Below, one piece after another: positions 17,135 through 28,073 of a stretch of DNA of 64,000 bases. Where the stretch lies: NCBI RefSeq assembly GCF_003002955.1, contig NZ_PVTJ01000001.1, positions 806,001 through 870,000 of the forward strand, in the 5' to 3' direction. Position 1 is the stretch's first letter. Every line of letters begins with the position of its first letter. A model generated the notes under the pieces. The model was not told the DNA's origin. It made no database searches and saw nothing but the letters and a program-made list of their open reading frames with translations. Source of the DNA: Glycomyces artemisiae (GTDB taxonomy: Bacteria > Actinomycetota > Actinomycetes > Mycobacteriales > Micromonosporaceae). The translations under genes and the position numbers were made by a program.

Positions 17135-17212
17135 CGCGAAGAAACGCGAATCTTTCTACCGGGAACCTCTGATGCGTCGTCCCGATCGATGAAAGATTGC
17201 TGTTACCTGCAA
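17135..17212. promoter_or_regulatory. ramB/aceA divergent control region
   Basis: The 129-bp divergent region holds a direct repeat of CGCGAA exactly 10 bp apart (17135-17140, 17145-17150), an inverted pair ATCTTTC (17150-17156) and GAAAGAT (17191-17197), and TTGC-N8-GCAA (17197-17212), which recalls the TTTGC/GCAAA halves reported for RamB. Helically phased repeats next to ramB suggest its own binding sites; which element is bound is not decidable by eye. Confidence 0.45.
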
Positions 17213-17252
17213 GTAATGACCGCTGCGGCGGTCCCGACTCTCGGAGCCGACG

Positions 17253-18566
<1,314 letters not shown>

Positions 18567-18634
18567 CCGTCCGGCGACCAGTCCGTTCGGGCGGGGCCGG
18601 AGCCGGTCCCGCCCAACCACATGAGGAGTTACCA

Positions 18635-20251
<1,617 letters not shown>

Positions 20252-20264
20252 GGGCCGACTCCCT

Positions 20265-20300
20265 CGGCCGACCCCGCATGCTGGCGCGCGGGGTCGGCCG
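20265..20300 (+). terminator. Terminator of the aceA-aceB transcript
   Basis: CGGCCGACCCCGC, 10-nt loop, GCGGGGTCGGCCG: a perfect 13-bp stem 13 bp after the malate synthase stop. Confidence 0.7.
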
Positions 20301-20354
20301 CCCCCCGGGGATCACAAGATATATGTCGGAATCGATGTAAGCGGCCTTCCCGAA

Positions 20355-20384
20355 TTGACAAGTGGGCAACCGCCCACTCATAAT
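20355..20384 (+). promoter_or_regulatory. Promoter with operator filling the spacer
   Basis: A near-consensus promoter: TTGACA and CATAAT separated by 18 bp. The spacer is exactly the inverted repeat AGTGGGC-aacc-GCCCACT (20361-20378). A second, weaker dyad TAATG...CATTA (20381-20400) follows. This is the expected architecture of a TetR-repressed promoter, and the TetR gene lies last in the operon it drives. Confidence 0.8.
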
Positions 20385-20424
20385 GGGCACACGGTCATTA
20401 TCGGCTGCGAGGAGGGAAGTGCCC

Positions 20425-21936
20425 ATGGAGGATGCAACGGCGACCAAGGTCGTCATCGTCGGCGCCGGACCGGTCGGGCTCACGCTCGCGTGCGACCTCG
20501 CCCGCCGCGGAGTGGGAGTGCGGATCATCGACCGCGCCGAGCAGTTCCAGGTCGGGACCAGGGCGCGGGGCGTCCGCGGACGCACCCAGGAGGTCTTCGA
20601 GGACCTCGGCGTCCTCGACGAGCTGCGCAAGCACGCGGAAGCGCCGGGCACCTCGCGCTTCTACGACGAGGACGGCAATGTGGTGCGCGACGTCGTCATG
20701 TACGATGCCCCGCCCGTCCCCGGCGCGCCCTACCCCGGGAGCCTCATGGCCGGGCAGCAGTTCACCGAAGCCGTACTGCGCGAACGCCTTGCGTCCCACG
20801 GGGTCGCAGTGGAGCTCGGCGGCGAGTTCACCGGCTTCAGGCAAGACGGCGACGGCGTCACCGCGGACGTCCGGTTCGCCGGGCGCCGCGAGGAGATCCG
20901 GGCCCGGTACCTCGTCGGCTGCGACGGCGCCGGGAGCACCGTGCGCAAGCAGGCCGGGATCAGCTTCCTCGGCGAGACGTGGGAGCGGCAGCGGATGCTG
21001 TTCGGGAACCTCACCGTCGACGGGCTCGACGACTCGGTCGCGCACCTGTGGGCCGCGGGCCCCGGCGGGATGCTCAGCCTCGCCCCGATGCCCAAGAGCG
21101 GCACGTGGTTCTTCACCGCGCCGCTCCCCTCCGAGGGCGGCGGCGAACCGGTCTCGGTGGAGGCCTTCGCCGGCATCTTCGCCGAACGGGTCGGCCTGCC
21201 CGGCGTCAGCTTCCGCGACCCCGTCTACCTCTCGGTCTACCAGGTGAACATCCGCATGGTCGACCGCTACCGCTCCGGCCGCGTGCTCCTCGCCGGGGAC
21301 GCCGCCCACGTCCACCCGCCCGCCGGAGGCCAGGGCATGAACACCGGTGTCCAGGACGCCTACAACCTCGGCTGGAAGCTCGCCCGCGTCCTGCGCGGCG
21401 CCCCCGAGTCCCTCCTCGACACCTACGAGGAAGAACGGATGCCCGTGGCCCGCCACGTGCTCGACACGACCGTCGCCCGCGGCCGCCACTGGGCCGCCGC
21501 CGGGGCCGCGCAGGTCGCCGACCGCATGCGCGGCACCTTCGAGGGCAAGGACCCGTTCAGCGACGTCAGCGGCCTCAGCCTCCACTACCGCGGCTCCAGC
21601 CTCGCCCGGCAGCTCGACGACGGCATCGGCGTCCGCGCGGGCGACCGCGCCCCCGACGCGCACGGCACCGACACCGGGACCGGCGAGCGGGTGCGGCTCT
21701 TCGACCTGTTCCGCGGCACGCACTTCACCCTGCTGCTCTTCGGGTCCCGGCCCGCACCGGTCGCGGGGGAGGACGTCCGCGTCCACCGGATCGCCGGGGA
21801 CGAGGCGTTCGAGCGCTACGGCGTCAAGGACGGCGGCCTCGTGCTCGTCCGCCCCGACGGCTACATCGCGCTGGCGGGAGGCGCCTGGGACGACCGGTCC
21901 GTCGCCGACTACCTTGCACCCCTGGCGGTAGAGTGA
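20425..21936 (+). CDS. FAD-dependent monooxygenase (PheA/TetX-like)
   Basis: A 503-residue group A flavoprotein hydroxylase. The FAD motif 'VVIVGAGPVGLTLACDLARRG' (GxGxxG near residue 13, split over residues 9-29), the 'YLVGCDGAGSTVRK' DG motif, and 'GRVLLAGDAAHVHPPAGGQGMNTG' GD motif are all present; the C-terminus has the thioredoxin-like tail of phenol-hydroxylase relatives. It would hydroxylate an aromatic or antibiotic substrate with NAD(P)H and oxygen. GGAGGGAAG precedes the ATG. The TetR gene 19 bp downstream is co-transcribed and probably autorepresses the operon. Confidence 0.93.
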   Translation: MEDATATKVVIVGAGPVGLTLACDLARRGVGVRIIDRAEQFQVGTRARGVRGRTQEVFEDLGVLDELRKHAEAPGTSRFYDEDGNVVRDVVMYDAPPVPGAPYPGSLMAGQQFTEAVLRERLASHGVAVELGGEFTGFRQDGDGVTADVRFAGRREEIRARYLVGCDGAGSTVRKQAGISFLGETWERQRMLFGNLTVDGLDDSVAHLWAAGPGGMLSLAPMPKSGTWFFTAPLPSEGGGEPVSVEAFAGIFAERVGLPGVSFRDPVYLSVYQVNIRMVDRYRSGRVLLAGDAAHVHPPAGGQGMNTGVQDAYNLGWKLARVLRGAPESLLDTYEEERMPVARHVLDTTVARGRHWAAAGAAQVADRMRGTFEGKDPFSDVSGLSLHYRGSSLARQLDDGIGVRAGDRAPDAHGTDTGTGERVRLFDLFRGTHFTLLLFGSRPAPVAGEDVRVHRIAGDEAFERYGVKDGGLVLVRPDGYIALAGGAWDDRSVADYLAPLAVE

Positions 21937-21955
21937 GCCGCCTGGAGGAGGACCC

Positions 21956-22534
21956 ATGCCGACCGGTATCGCCATGCACGACGCGCGGGAGCGGCTGCTC
22001 GCCGCCGCCGAACGGGTCCTGCTGCGCGACGGCCAGAACGCGCTGACCAGCCGCTCCGTCACGGAGGAGGCCGGAGTTTCGAAAGGTGTGCTGCACCGGC
22101 ACTTCGCGGACTTCGACGACTTCCTGGCCGAGCTCGTGCGCACCCGCATCGCCTTGGCCGAGAACGAGATCGGCTCGCTCCAGGGCTCGGAACCGCTCGT
22201 GGAGAACCTGGCCCAGGCGCTTACTTCCGTGTTCACGCCCGTGAACCTGGGCCTGGTGAAGGCCGTGATCGCCCGCGACGGGCTGCGCTCGCGCCTGCGC
22301 GAGACGACCCCGCAAGGGCTCCCGATCCTCAACGAGGCCAGCGCGTCCCTCGCGGCCTACCTCGACGCCGAGCGCCGCGTGGGGCGCCTCAAGCCGGACG
22401 CCGATCCGCGCACGCTCGCGATGACCCTCGTCGGGACCGGGCACCTGCTGTTCGCGGGGGAGCTGGGCGGCCTGCCCGACGAGTCCGCGGTGCGGGAGGT
22501 CGTCGAGTCGGTCGTCGTGAGCGCCGTCTCCTAA
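21956..22534 (+). CDS. TetR/AcrR-family repressor
   Basis: A 192-residue protein with the TetR DNA-binding helices 'ARERLLAAAERVLLRDG' and 'SRSVTEEAGVSKGVLHRHFADFDDFLAEL' (about residues 10-60) and a divergent ligand-binding C-terminus. GGAGGAGG precedes the ATG. It is the second gene of the monooxygenase operon and is the natural candidate to bind the AGTGGGC palindrome in the operon promoter. Confidence 0.92.
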   Translation: MPTGIAMHDARERLLAAAERVLLRDGQNALTSRSVTEEAGVSKGVLHRHFADFDDFLAELVRTRIALAENEIGSLQGSEPLVENLAQALTSVFTPVNLGLVKAVIARDGLRSRLRETTPQGLPILNEASASLAAYLDAERRVGRLKPDADPRTLAMTLVGTGHLLFAGELGGLPDESAVREVVESVVVSAVS

Positions 22535-22539
22535 GCGGC

Positions 22540-23634
22540 TCATTCGTCGTCGCGCAGTAATGCGCGCGCCGCCTCGACCGCGAGTTCCGCCTCGGCCGTG
22601 GCGGCCGCGTAGTGGAGGCGCCGCATCGAGCGGATCGCCGAGCGGATCTCCTGGAGGTAGCCGCTCGCGCTGTGCGCCTTGCGGAAGTGCGGTTCGGGGA
22701 GCACGGCGGGGTCGAGGCCGACGGTGTCGATCGCGACGCCGTACGGCAGTCCCATGTGGGCGATGGCGTCGCAGTGCTGGAACGCCGTGTACGGCGCGGA
22801 GGTCACCACCAGGACGCTGTCGCCGGGGGTGAGGTCGGCGATCTCGTCGGCCCAGAAGCGGCAGGTGTCGACGGTGTCGGCGCGGCGTCGGTCGGGGACG
22901 GACGAGGGGGCGGCGACGGCGCGGACGGTCATCCGGCCGGTCTCGTAGGTCGCGACCTTCCACGACCGGCCGGGTTCGCGGTGCGGGTCGCCGCCTTCGG
23001 CGATGTGCGGGCGGCCGTCGATGCCGAAGGCGCGCTTGAGGGACGCTTCGATGGCGTCGACTTCGAAGGCGCCGCAGTGGAGTCCGCTGAGGCGCGCGGC
23101 CTCCAGGTCGGCGGGGCCGAGCGGCCGGAAGCCGCCGACGCCGGTGACGTGGTCGGCGCGGGTCCCGGCGGCGAGGATCTCGGCGGCGAACCGGGTGCGG
23201 AACAGGCAGGAGGCGACGAGGCCGCCGAGGACCAGCACGTGCGTGTAGTGGTCCAGGCGCGGCTTGAGCTCGGCGCCGAGGCCGAGGGCCAGCGCGGCTT
23301 CGGTGACGGCGAGCTCCTGCTCGGGGTCGAGCGGCTGCGGCGCGGTCTCGTGGCGTTCGCGTCCGGCCCGGAAGTCCCAGTGGACGGCGGAGAACGCTTC
23401 GAGGTAGGCGAGGTCGGTCGCGGTGCCGGTGCCCGGGAGCGCGCCGCCGAAGCGGTGCAGGAGGGCGGCCATGGGCGCGGATTCGACCCAGGCGGCGACG
23501 TCGTCGAGGAGCGAGCGGGGGCCGGGGCCCCGGCCGTCGTAGTGCGGCAATCGCACGGGTGCGAACTCGGGCATGGCTAGTCCGATCTGCGGTGGAGTCG
23601 CGGCCTTGTGAGCCGTGGTGTCTTTGGGGCTCAT
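22540..23634 (-). CDS. Uncharacterised protein, possible Rossmann-like fold
   Basis: A 364-residue cytosolic protein without signal or membrane segments. Strand-like stretches 'HVLVLGGLVASCLFRTRFAAEIL', split as 'HVLVLGGLVASC' and 'RFAAEIL', 'GVGGFRPLGPADLE' and 'DSVLVVTSAPYTAFQHCDA' recall the DUF218/YdcF topology, but I cannot claim membership. It starts 2 bp after the gluconate-type regulator stop on the same strand and so is probably co-transcribed with it. An in-frame ATG 60 bp further in is an alternative start. Confidence 0.6.
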   Translation of the reverse strand: MSPKDTTAHKAATPPQIGLAMPEFAPVRLPHYDGRGPGPRSLLDDVAAWVESAPMAALLHRFGGALPGTGTATDLAYLEAFSAVHWDFRAGRERHETAPQPLDPEQELAVTEAALALGLGAELKPRLDHYTHVLVLGGLVASCLFRTRFAAEILAAGTRADHVTGVGGFRPLGPADLEAARLSGLHCGAFEVDAIEASLKRAFGIDGRPHIAEGGDPHREPGRSWKVATYETGRMTVRAVAAPSSVPDRRRADTVDTCRFWADEIADLTPGDSVLVVTSAPYTAFQHCDAIAHMGLPYGVAIDTVGLDPAVLPEPHFRKAHSASGYLQEIRSAIRSMRRLHYAAATAEAELAVEAARALLRDDE

Positions 23635-23635
23635 G

Positions 23636-24574
23636 CTAATCGGTTACTGCGTGTACTTCTCTGTTCAGACCAGGCGAAACGCCGTGTCGCGGCCCAAACA
23701 CGCCGGTGCCGTCAGCGGAGTGGTGCGCGCGCGGCGTGGGGTTGCCGACCGCGCGTGTGGTGGTCCTGGTGTGCGGTGGGCGAACACGGGTGCGCCCCTG
23801 TCGCTTGGAAGGCGCTGTCAGGCCTCCCGGGGGTTGCCTCGGGCTCGCTCTGGGTGGAGGCCGGTCGCGTCGTAAGCGGGGGAGCATGGCGGTGCGGACT
23901 TCCGCGAGGAGTTCGCGCATGGCGTTCTCGGCGTCCTCGGAGCGGCCGGAGGCGACGGCGGCGGCCACGGCGTCGTGGAGGTCGAGGGCCTCGGGGACGG
24001 GCTTGTGGGGCATGAGGCCGAGCTGGGTGCGGCCGCGGAGGACGGCGGCGACGGGGTCGGCGAGGGCGCCGAACATCTCGTTGCCGCTGGCGCGCAGGAG
24101 GAGGTCGTGGAATTCGACGTCGCGCTCCATGAACTCGGTGAGCTCGGCGGCCTCGCCGAGGTCGCGGAGGGCCGCGGCGAGTTCGACGACGCGGGCGCGC
24201 TGGGGTGCGGTGGCGGCGCGGGCGGCGGCGCCGGCGGCGAGGGGCTCGACGGCGATGCGCATCTCGGTGAGGGTGCGCAGCTGGGCGTTGCGGCCGGGCC
24301 CGGCCAGGCGCCACCAGATGACCTTGGGGTCGAAGACGTTCCATTCGGCGATGGGGCGCACGGTGATGCCGACGCGCCGGCGGGAGCGGACCATGCCCAT
24401 GTTCTCCAGGACCCGCATGGCCTCGCGGGCGACGGTGCGGGAGACGCCGAAGCGCTCCTGGATCCAGTCGAGGGTGAGCACGCGGCCGTCGGGGAGCTCG
24501 CCGGAGGCGATCTCCAGCCCGAGCTTGTCGAGCACGGGATCGTGGAGGCCCAGGGGGTTTCGCGTGTCGCCCAT
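23636..24574 (-). CDS. GntR/FadR-family regulator, probable gluconate repressor
   Basis: A 312-residue protein. The winged helix (residues 14-75: 'KLGLEIASGELPDG', 'RFGVSRTVAREAMRVLENMGMVRSRRRVG' in two parts) and the FadR-type helical domain ('LTEMRIAVEPLAAGAAARAA', 'FMERDVEFHDLLLRASGN') are normal and end near residue 235. The remaining 75 or so residues are an Arg/Pro-rich tail with A/T-ending codons unlike the rest, suggesting loss of the native stop. It is divergent from gntK-gntP, with repeats in the shared promoter, which supports control of gluconate uptake and phosphorylation. Confidence 0.85.
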   Translation of the reverse strand: MGDTRNPLGLHDPVLDKLGLEIASGELPDGRVLTLDWIQERFGVSRTVAREAMRVLENMGMVRSRRRVGITVRPIAEWNVFDPKVIWWRLAGPGRNAQLRTLTEMRIAVEPLAAGAAARAATAPQRARVVELAAALRDLGEAAELTEFMERDVEFHDLLLRASGNEMFGALADPVAAVLRGRTQLGLMPHKPVPEALDLHDAVAAAVASGRSEDAENAMRELLAEVRTAMLPRLRRDRPPPRASPRQPPGGLTAPSKRQGRTRVRPPHTRTTTRAVGNPTPRAHHSADGTGVFGPRHGVSPGLNREVHAVTD

Positions 24575-24620
24575 GCCGGAATCCTATCCGGGGCCGGGTT
24601 GCGCCGCGGTACGAATGGTG

Positions 24621-24651
24621 TTACCTTTCCGTCTGAAAAGTATTACCTTTC
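24621..24651. promoter_or_regulatory. Candidate operator of the gluconate regulator
   Basis: TTACCTTTC occurs twice, 22 bp apart (24621-24629 and 24643-24651). The first copy also forms an inverted repeat TACCTTTC-cgtct-GAAAAGTA with one mismatch. The second abuts the gntK ribosome-binding site, so occupancy would block gntK expression. Confidence 0.6.
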
Positions 24652-24666
24652 AAGGAGGAGGGGTCC

Positions 24667-25170
24667 ATGTCCGCGACCTGCCTGGTCGTCATGGGGGTGT
24701 CGGGCTCGGGGAAGAGCACCGTCGCCGAGCTGCTCGCCGACCGGCTCGGCTGGCCCTTCACCGAGGGCGACGAGCTCCACCCCGCGGCCAACATCGCGAA
24801 AATGAGCGCCGGGATCCCCCTGACGGACGCGGACCGCGAGCCGTGGCTGCGGATCATCCGCGACCGCATCAGCGCCGCAGCCTCCCAGGGCCGCTCGACC
24901 GTCGTCACCTGCTCCGCCCTACGCCGCGCCTACCGCGACATCCTCCGCGAGGCCGACGCCCGCGTCCGCTTCGTCCACCTCGACGGCTCCCGCGAGCTCA
25001 TCGGCGAGCGCCTCGCCCACCGCGGCGGCCACTTCATGCCCCCGAGCCTCCTCGACTCCCAGTTCGCCGCGCTCGAACCGCTCGGCCCCGGCGAGGACGG
25101 CCTCGTCGTGAACGTCGCCGACACCCCGGCCGACATCGCCGACCAGGTCCTCGCCTTCCTCGAACACTGA
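24667..25170 (+). CDS. gntK: Gluconokinase
   Basis: A 167-residue P-loop kinase that phosphorylates D-gluconate to 6-phosphogluconate. The Walker A motif is GVSGSGKST (residues 10-18), followed by the gluconokinase segments 'EGDELHPAANIAKMSAGIPLTD', split as 'EGDELHPAANIAKMSAG' and 'PLTDADREPWL', 'VVTCSALRRAYRDILR' and 'HFMPPSLLDSQFAALE'. The ATG follows AAGGAGGAG. It is transcribed with gntP and away from the GntR/FadR regulator, the standard gluconate-utilisation arrangement. Confidence 0.95.
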   Translation: MSATCLVVMGVSGSGKSTVAELLADRLGWPFTEGDELHPAANIAKMSAGIPLTDADREPWLRIIRDRISAAASQGRSTVVTCSALRRAYRDILREADARVRFVHLDGSRELIGERLAHRGGHFMPPSLLDSQFAALEPLGPGEDGLVVNVADTPADIADQVLAFLEH

Positions 25171-25258
25171 CCCGGCCCCTCCGACCCCGGTCCCCTCGAC
25201 CCCCGTCCCCTCCCCTTTTCCTCCCGATTCCCCCGCAATGCAAAGGAGCTTGCACCCC

Positions 25259-26653
25259 ATGGAAATGGACTGGACCCAGACCCTCGGAGCGGGACCGCTC
25301 CTGGGGATAGCCGCAGGGGCCGTGGCCCTGCTGCTCGTCCTCATCATCTGGCTGCGCGTACACGCGTTCCTCGCCCTGGTCACCGTCTCGGTGCTCACCG
25401 CGTTCGCCACCGGCATCCCCGCCGATCAGCTCATCCCCGTGATCTCCTCGGGCTTCGGCACCACGCTCGCGAGCGTGGCGCTCCTGGTCGGCCTCGGCGC
25501 GATGCTCGGGCGCCTCGTCGAGGTCTCCGGCGGCGCGAAAGCCCTGACCGACATGCTCATCGCGAAGTTCGGAGAGGACCGCGCGCCGCTCGCCCTGGGC
25601 GTCGCGTCGCTGATCTTCGGCTTCCCGATCTTCTTCGACGCCGGGCTCGTCGTCATGCTGCCCATCATCTTCGCGGTCGCGCGCCGCCTCGGCGGCGGCG
25701 TCCTCAAGTACGCCCTCCCCGCCGCGGGCGCGTTCTCCGTGATGCACATCTACGTGCCGCCGCACCCCGGCCCGGTCGCCGCCTCGTCGCTGCTCGGCGC
25801 CGACGTCGGCCTCGTCGTGGCGCTCGGCCTGCTCGTCGCGATCCCCACCTGGTACCTGACGAGCTACCTGTACGGCCTGTGGGTCGGCAGGCGGATCGAG
25901 CTGCCCGTGCCCGACGTGCTCTCCGGCGGCCCGCAGGTCGAGGACGCCGAGAACCCGCCGCGCGCCCGCACCGTGATCCTCCTGCTGCTGCTCCCGCTGG
26001 TGATGATCTTCTTCGACACCGGCCTGAACACCGCCGGGTCCGCGGGCTGGGTCGACTCGGAGGCCTCCTGGTTCAGCATCGCCCGCGCGCTCGGCTCCAC
26101 GCCGATCGCCCTGCTCGTCACCGTGTTCGTCGCGTCCTACGTCCTCGGCGAGCGCCGCGGCCGCACCCGCGCCTGGGTCGAGGACCTCCTCAACAACGCC
26201 CTCGGCCCGGTCTGCGCGATCATCCTCATCACCGGCGCGGGCGGCATGTTCGGCGGCGTGCTGCGCACCAGCGGCATCGGCGACGCGCTCTCCGACGCGC
26301 TCTCGGGGATCGGCCTGCCGGTCATCGTGGCGGGCTTCGTGATCGCCACCGCCCTGCGCATCGCCCAAGGGTCGGCGACCGTGGCCCTGACGGCCGCGGC
26401 CGGGCTCGTCCAGCCCGTCGTCGGCGCGGGGGACTACAACGCCGTGCAGCTCGCCGCGATCGTCCTCGCGCTCGCCGCGGGCTCGGTCATGGCCAGCCAC
26501 GTCAACGACTCCGGGTTCTGGCTCGTCGGCCGGTTCCTCGGCATGGACGTCAAGACCACCCTGAAGACCTGGACGGTCATGGAGACCACGATCGGCCTCC
26601 TGGGCTTCGGCCTCGCGTGCGCGGTCTACGGGATCGCCACGCTCGCAGGCTGA
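25259..26653 (+). CDS. gntP: Gluconate:H+ symporter, GntP family
   Basis: A 464-residue membrane protein with about 12-14 hydrophobic segments. Family signatures are 'GFGTTLASVALLVGLGAMLGRLVE', split as 'GFGTTLASVALLVGLGAM' and 'LGRLVEVSGGA', 'FDAGLVVMLPIIFAVAR', 'MHIYVPPHPGPVAAS' and the C-terminal 'HVNDSGFWLVGRFLGMD'. It imports gluconate or a related sugar acid. The start at MEMDWT is preferred to an ATG 21 bp upstream because AAAGGAG lies between them at the correct distance. The 65-bp spacer after gntK is a C-rich, pyrimidine-rich tract. Confidence 0.95.
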   Translation: MEMDWTQTLGAGPLLGIAAGAVALLLVLIIWLRVHAFLALVTVSVLTAFATGIPADQLIPVISSGFGTTLASVALLVGLGAMLGRLVEVSGGAKALTDMLIAKFGEDRAPLALGVASLIFGFPIFFDAGLVVMLPIIFAVARRLGGGVLKYALPAAGAFSVMHIYVPPHPGPVAASSLLGADVGLVVALGLLVAIPTWYLTSYLYGLWVGRRIELPVPDVLSGGPQVEDAENPPRARTVILLLLLPLVMIFFDTGLNTAGSAGWVDSEASWFSIARALGSTPIALLVTVFVASYVLGERRGRTRAWVEDLLNNALGPVCAIILITGAGGMFGGVLRTSGIGDALSDALSGIGLPVIVAGFVIATALRIAQGSATVALTAAAGLVQPVVGAGDYNAVQLAAIVLALAAGSVMASHVNDSGFWLVGRFLGMDVKTTLKTWTVMETTIGLLGFGLACAVYGIATLAG

Positions 26654-26682
26654 CAGCTCGCAAGCTGATTCACTGAGGGAGC

Positions 26683-26714
26683 GAGGGGAGGCGGGCCGCG
26701 GCCCGCCTCCCCTC
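26683..26714. terminator. Bidirectional terminator between gntP and the M20 gene
   Basis: A perfect 14-bp stem (arms 26683-26696 and 26701-26714, GC-rich, core GGGGAGGCGGGC) with a CGCG loop, between the convergent gntP and M20 genes. Confidence 0.8.
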
Positions 26715-26725
26715 CATTTCGTCTT

Positions 26726-27916
26726 CTAACCGCGGTTCATGCGGCGCACGGCCAGCTCCGCGAGGAGCGCCGCGCCGTCGGCCAGCACCGAGTCGTCGAA
26801 CGCCGCGCGCGGCGAGTGGTTCGACGCCGCGTCCGCCGGGTCCTCCTTCACGGTGGCGCCGTAGAACATGTAGCTCCCCGGCACCGCCTCCAGCACGCGC
26901 GAGAAGTCCTCCGAGCCCATGACCGGGTCGGGCATCTCCACGTACCGGTCCTCGCCGAACAGGTCCTTCGCGGTCTCGGCGACGAACGCCGCCTCGTCCG
27001 CGTCGTTGACCGTCGCCGGGTACTCGCGCTCGAACCGCACGTCGGCGGTGAGCCCGTGCGCGGTCGCGATGTCCTCGGCGAGCTTCACCGACTCCTTCTC
27101 GACCTGCGCGAGCGCCTCCTCCGAGAACGTGCGCACCGTCGCCGCGAACTTCGCGTTGTCGGGGATGATGTTGTGCCGGGTCCCGGCGTTGAACGTCCCC
27201 ACGGTGATCACGATCGGGTCCCACACGTTGAACCGGCGCGTCACCAGCGCCTGGAGCGCCGTGATGATCTCGGCGGCCACCGGGATCGGGTCGAGCGTCG
27301 TGTTCGGGCGCGACCCGTGCCCGCCCTTGCCGATCACGTTCACGAACAGCCCCGAGGACGCGGCCATCATCGGCCCCGGCTTCGTGGTGAACACCCCGCG
27401 CGGCACCGTGTCGGAGATGACGTGCAGCCCGTACGCCGCGTCGACCTTCCGGCCCGCCGCCTCCAGCACGCCCTCGGCGATCATGTGCCCGGCGCCGTCC
27501 CAGCCCTCCTCGCCCGGCTGGAACATGAACACCACGTCCCCGGCCAGCTCGGCCTGGTGCGCGGACAAGAGCTTCGCGGCGCCCACGAGCCCGGCCGTGT
27601 GCAGGTCGTGCCCGCACGCGTGCATGGTCCCGACGTGCTTCGACACCCATTCGGCGGGGTTCTCCTCGGTCACCGGCAGCGCGTCCATGTCGCCGCGCAG
27701 CAGCACCGCCGGGCCCGGCTTCCCGCCGCGCAGCACCGCGGTCACCGCGGTCGACGACTCGCCGAGCGTGATTTCGAGGGGCAGGCCCTCCAGGGCGGCG
27801 AGCACGGCCGCCTGCGTCTTGGGCAGGTCGAGTCCGATCTCGGGGATCTGGTGGAGTTCGCGCCGCAGCGCGATCAGCTCGCCCTCGATGGCGGCGGCCT
27901 CTTCCCGGAAGTCCAT
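26726..27916 (-). CDS. M20D-family amidohydrolase/peptidase
   Basis: A 396-residue dinuclear zinc hydrolase. Metal-site motifs are 'LLRGDMDALPV' (residues 72-82), 'MHACGHDLHTA' (98-108; Cys101 and His103), 'FQPGEEG' and the C-terminal 'DPVMGSEDFSRVL'. The Cys in CGHD marks the M20D group (hippuricase, N-acyl-amino-acid and IAA-conjugate hydrolases). A dimerisation domain with 'GKGGHGSRPN' lies in the middle. It would hydrolyse an N-acyl amino acid in the cytosol. It is on the same strand as the nucleotidase upstream but behind a terminator. Confidence 0.93.
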   Translation of the reverse strand: MDFREEAAAIEGELIALRRELHQIPEIGLDLPKTQAAVLAALEGLPLEITLGESSTAVTAVLRGGKPGPAVLLRGDMDALPVTEENPAEWVSKHVGTMHACGHDLHTAGLVGAAKLLSAHQAELAGDVVFMFQPGEEGWDGAGHMIAEGVLEAAGRKVDAAYGLHVISDTVPRGVFTTKPGPMMAASSGLFVNVIGKGGHGSRPNTTLDPIPVAAEIITALQALVTRRFNVWDPIVITVGTFNAGTRHNIIPDNAKFAATVRTFSEEALAQVEKESVKLAEDIATAHGLTADVRFEREYPATVNDADEAAFVAETAKDLFGEDRYVEMPDPVMGSEDFSRVLEAVPGSYMFYGATVKEDPADAASNHSPRAAFDDSVLADGAALLAELAVRRMNRG

Positions 27917-28007
27917 GTGCGCTCCTGGCGTATTGGGTTCTCGTCTGCTAGCCGGGCGGTCAGTTCGCCTGGTGGACGCAATACTGCCACGTCCGCCCCG
28001 AACGTGA

Positions 28008-28040
28008 AAGGGCGCCGCGGCAATCGGCCGCGGCGCCCTT
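28008..28040 (-). terminator. Terminator of the 5'-nucleotidase gene
   Basis: AAGGGCGCCGCGG, 7-nt loop, CCGCGGCGCCCTT: a perfect 13-bp stem with A/T pairs at its base, 33 bp past the nucleotidase stop. Confidence 0.75.
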
Positions 28041-28043
28041 AAT

Positions 28044-28065
28044 CCTATAGGATATATCCTATAGG
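28044..28065. repeat. 22-bp AT-rich palindrome of two CCTATAGG boxes
   Basis: CCTATAGG-ATATAT-CCTATAGG: each box is a palindrome and the whole is a perfect 22-bp palindrome. It lies between the nucleotidase stop (8 bp away) and the terminator stem. Such A/T-rich symmetric sequence is very unusual in this GC-rich window; it looks like a double operator, though the start codon of the M20 gene is about 130 bp away. Confidence 0.75.
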
Positions 28066-28073
28066 GTCGGTGC

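Noticed and set aside
28008-28040. Terminator stem considered as part of the CCTATAGG operator
   Set aside because: The 13-bp GC stem is separate, has a 7-nt loop and the usual terminator geometry; only the AT-rich palindrome is unusual.
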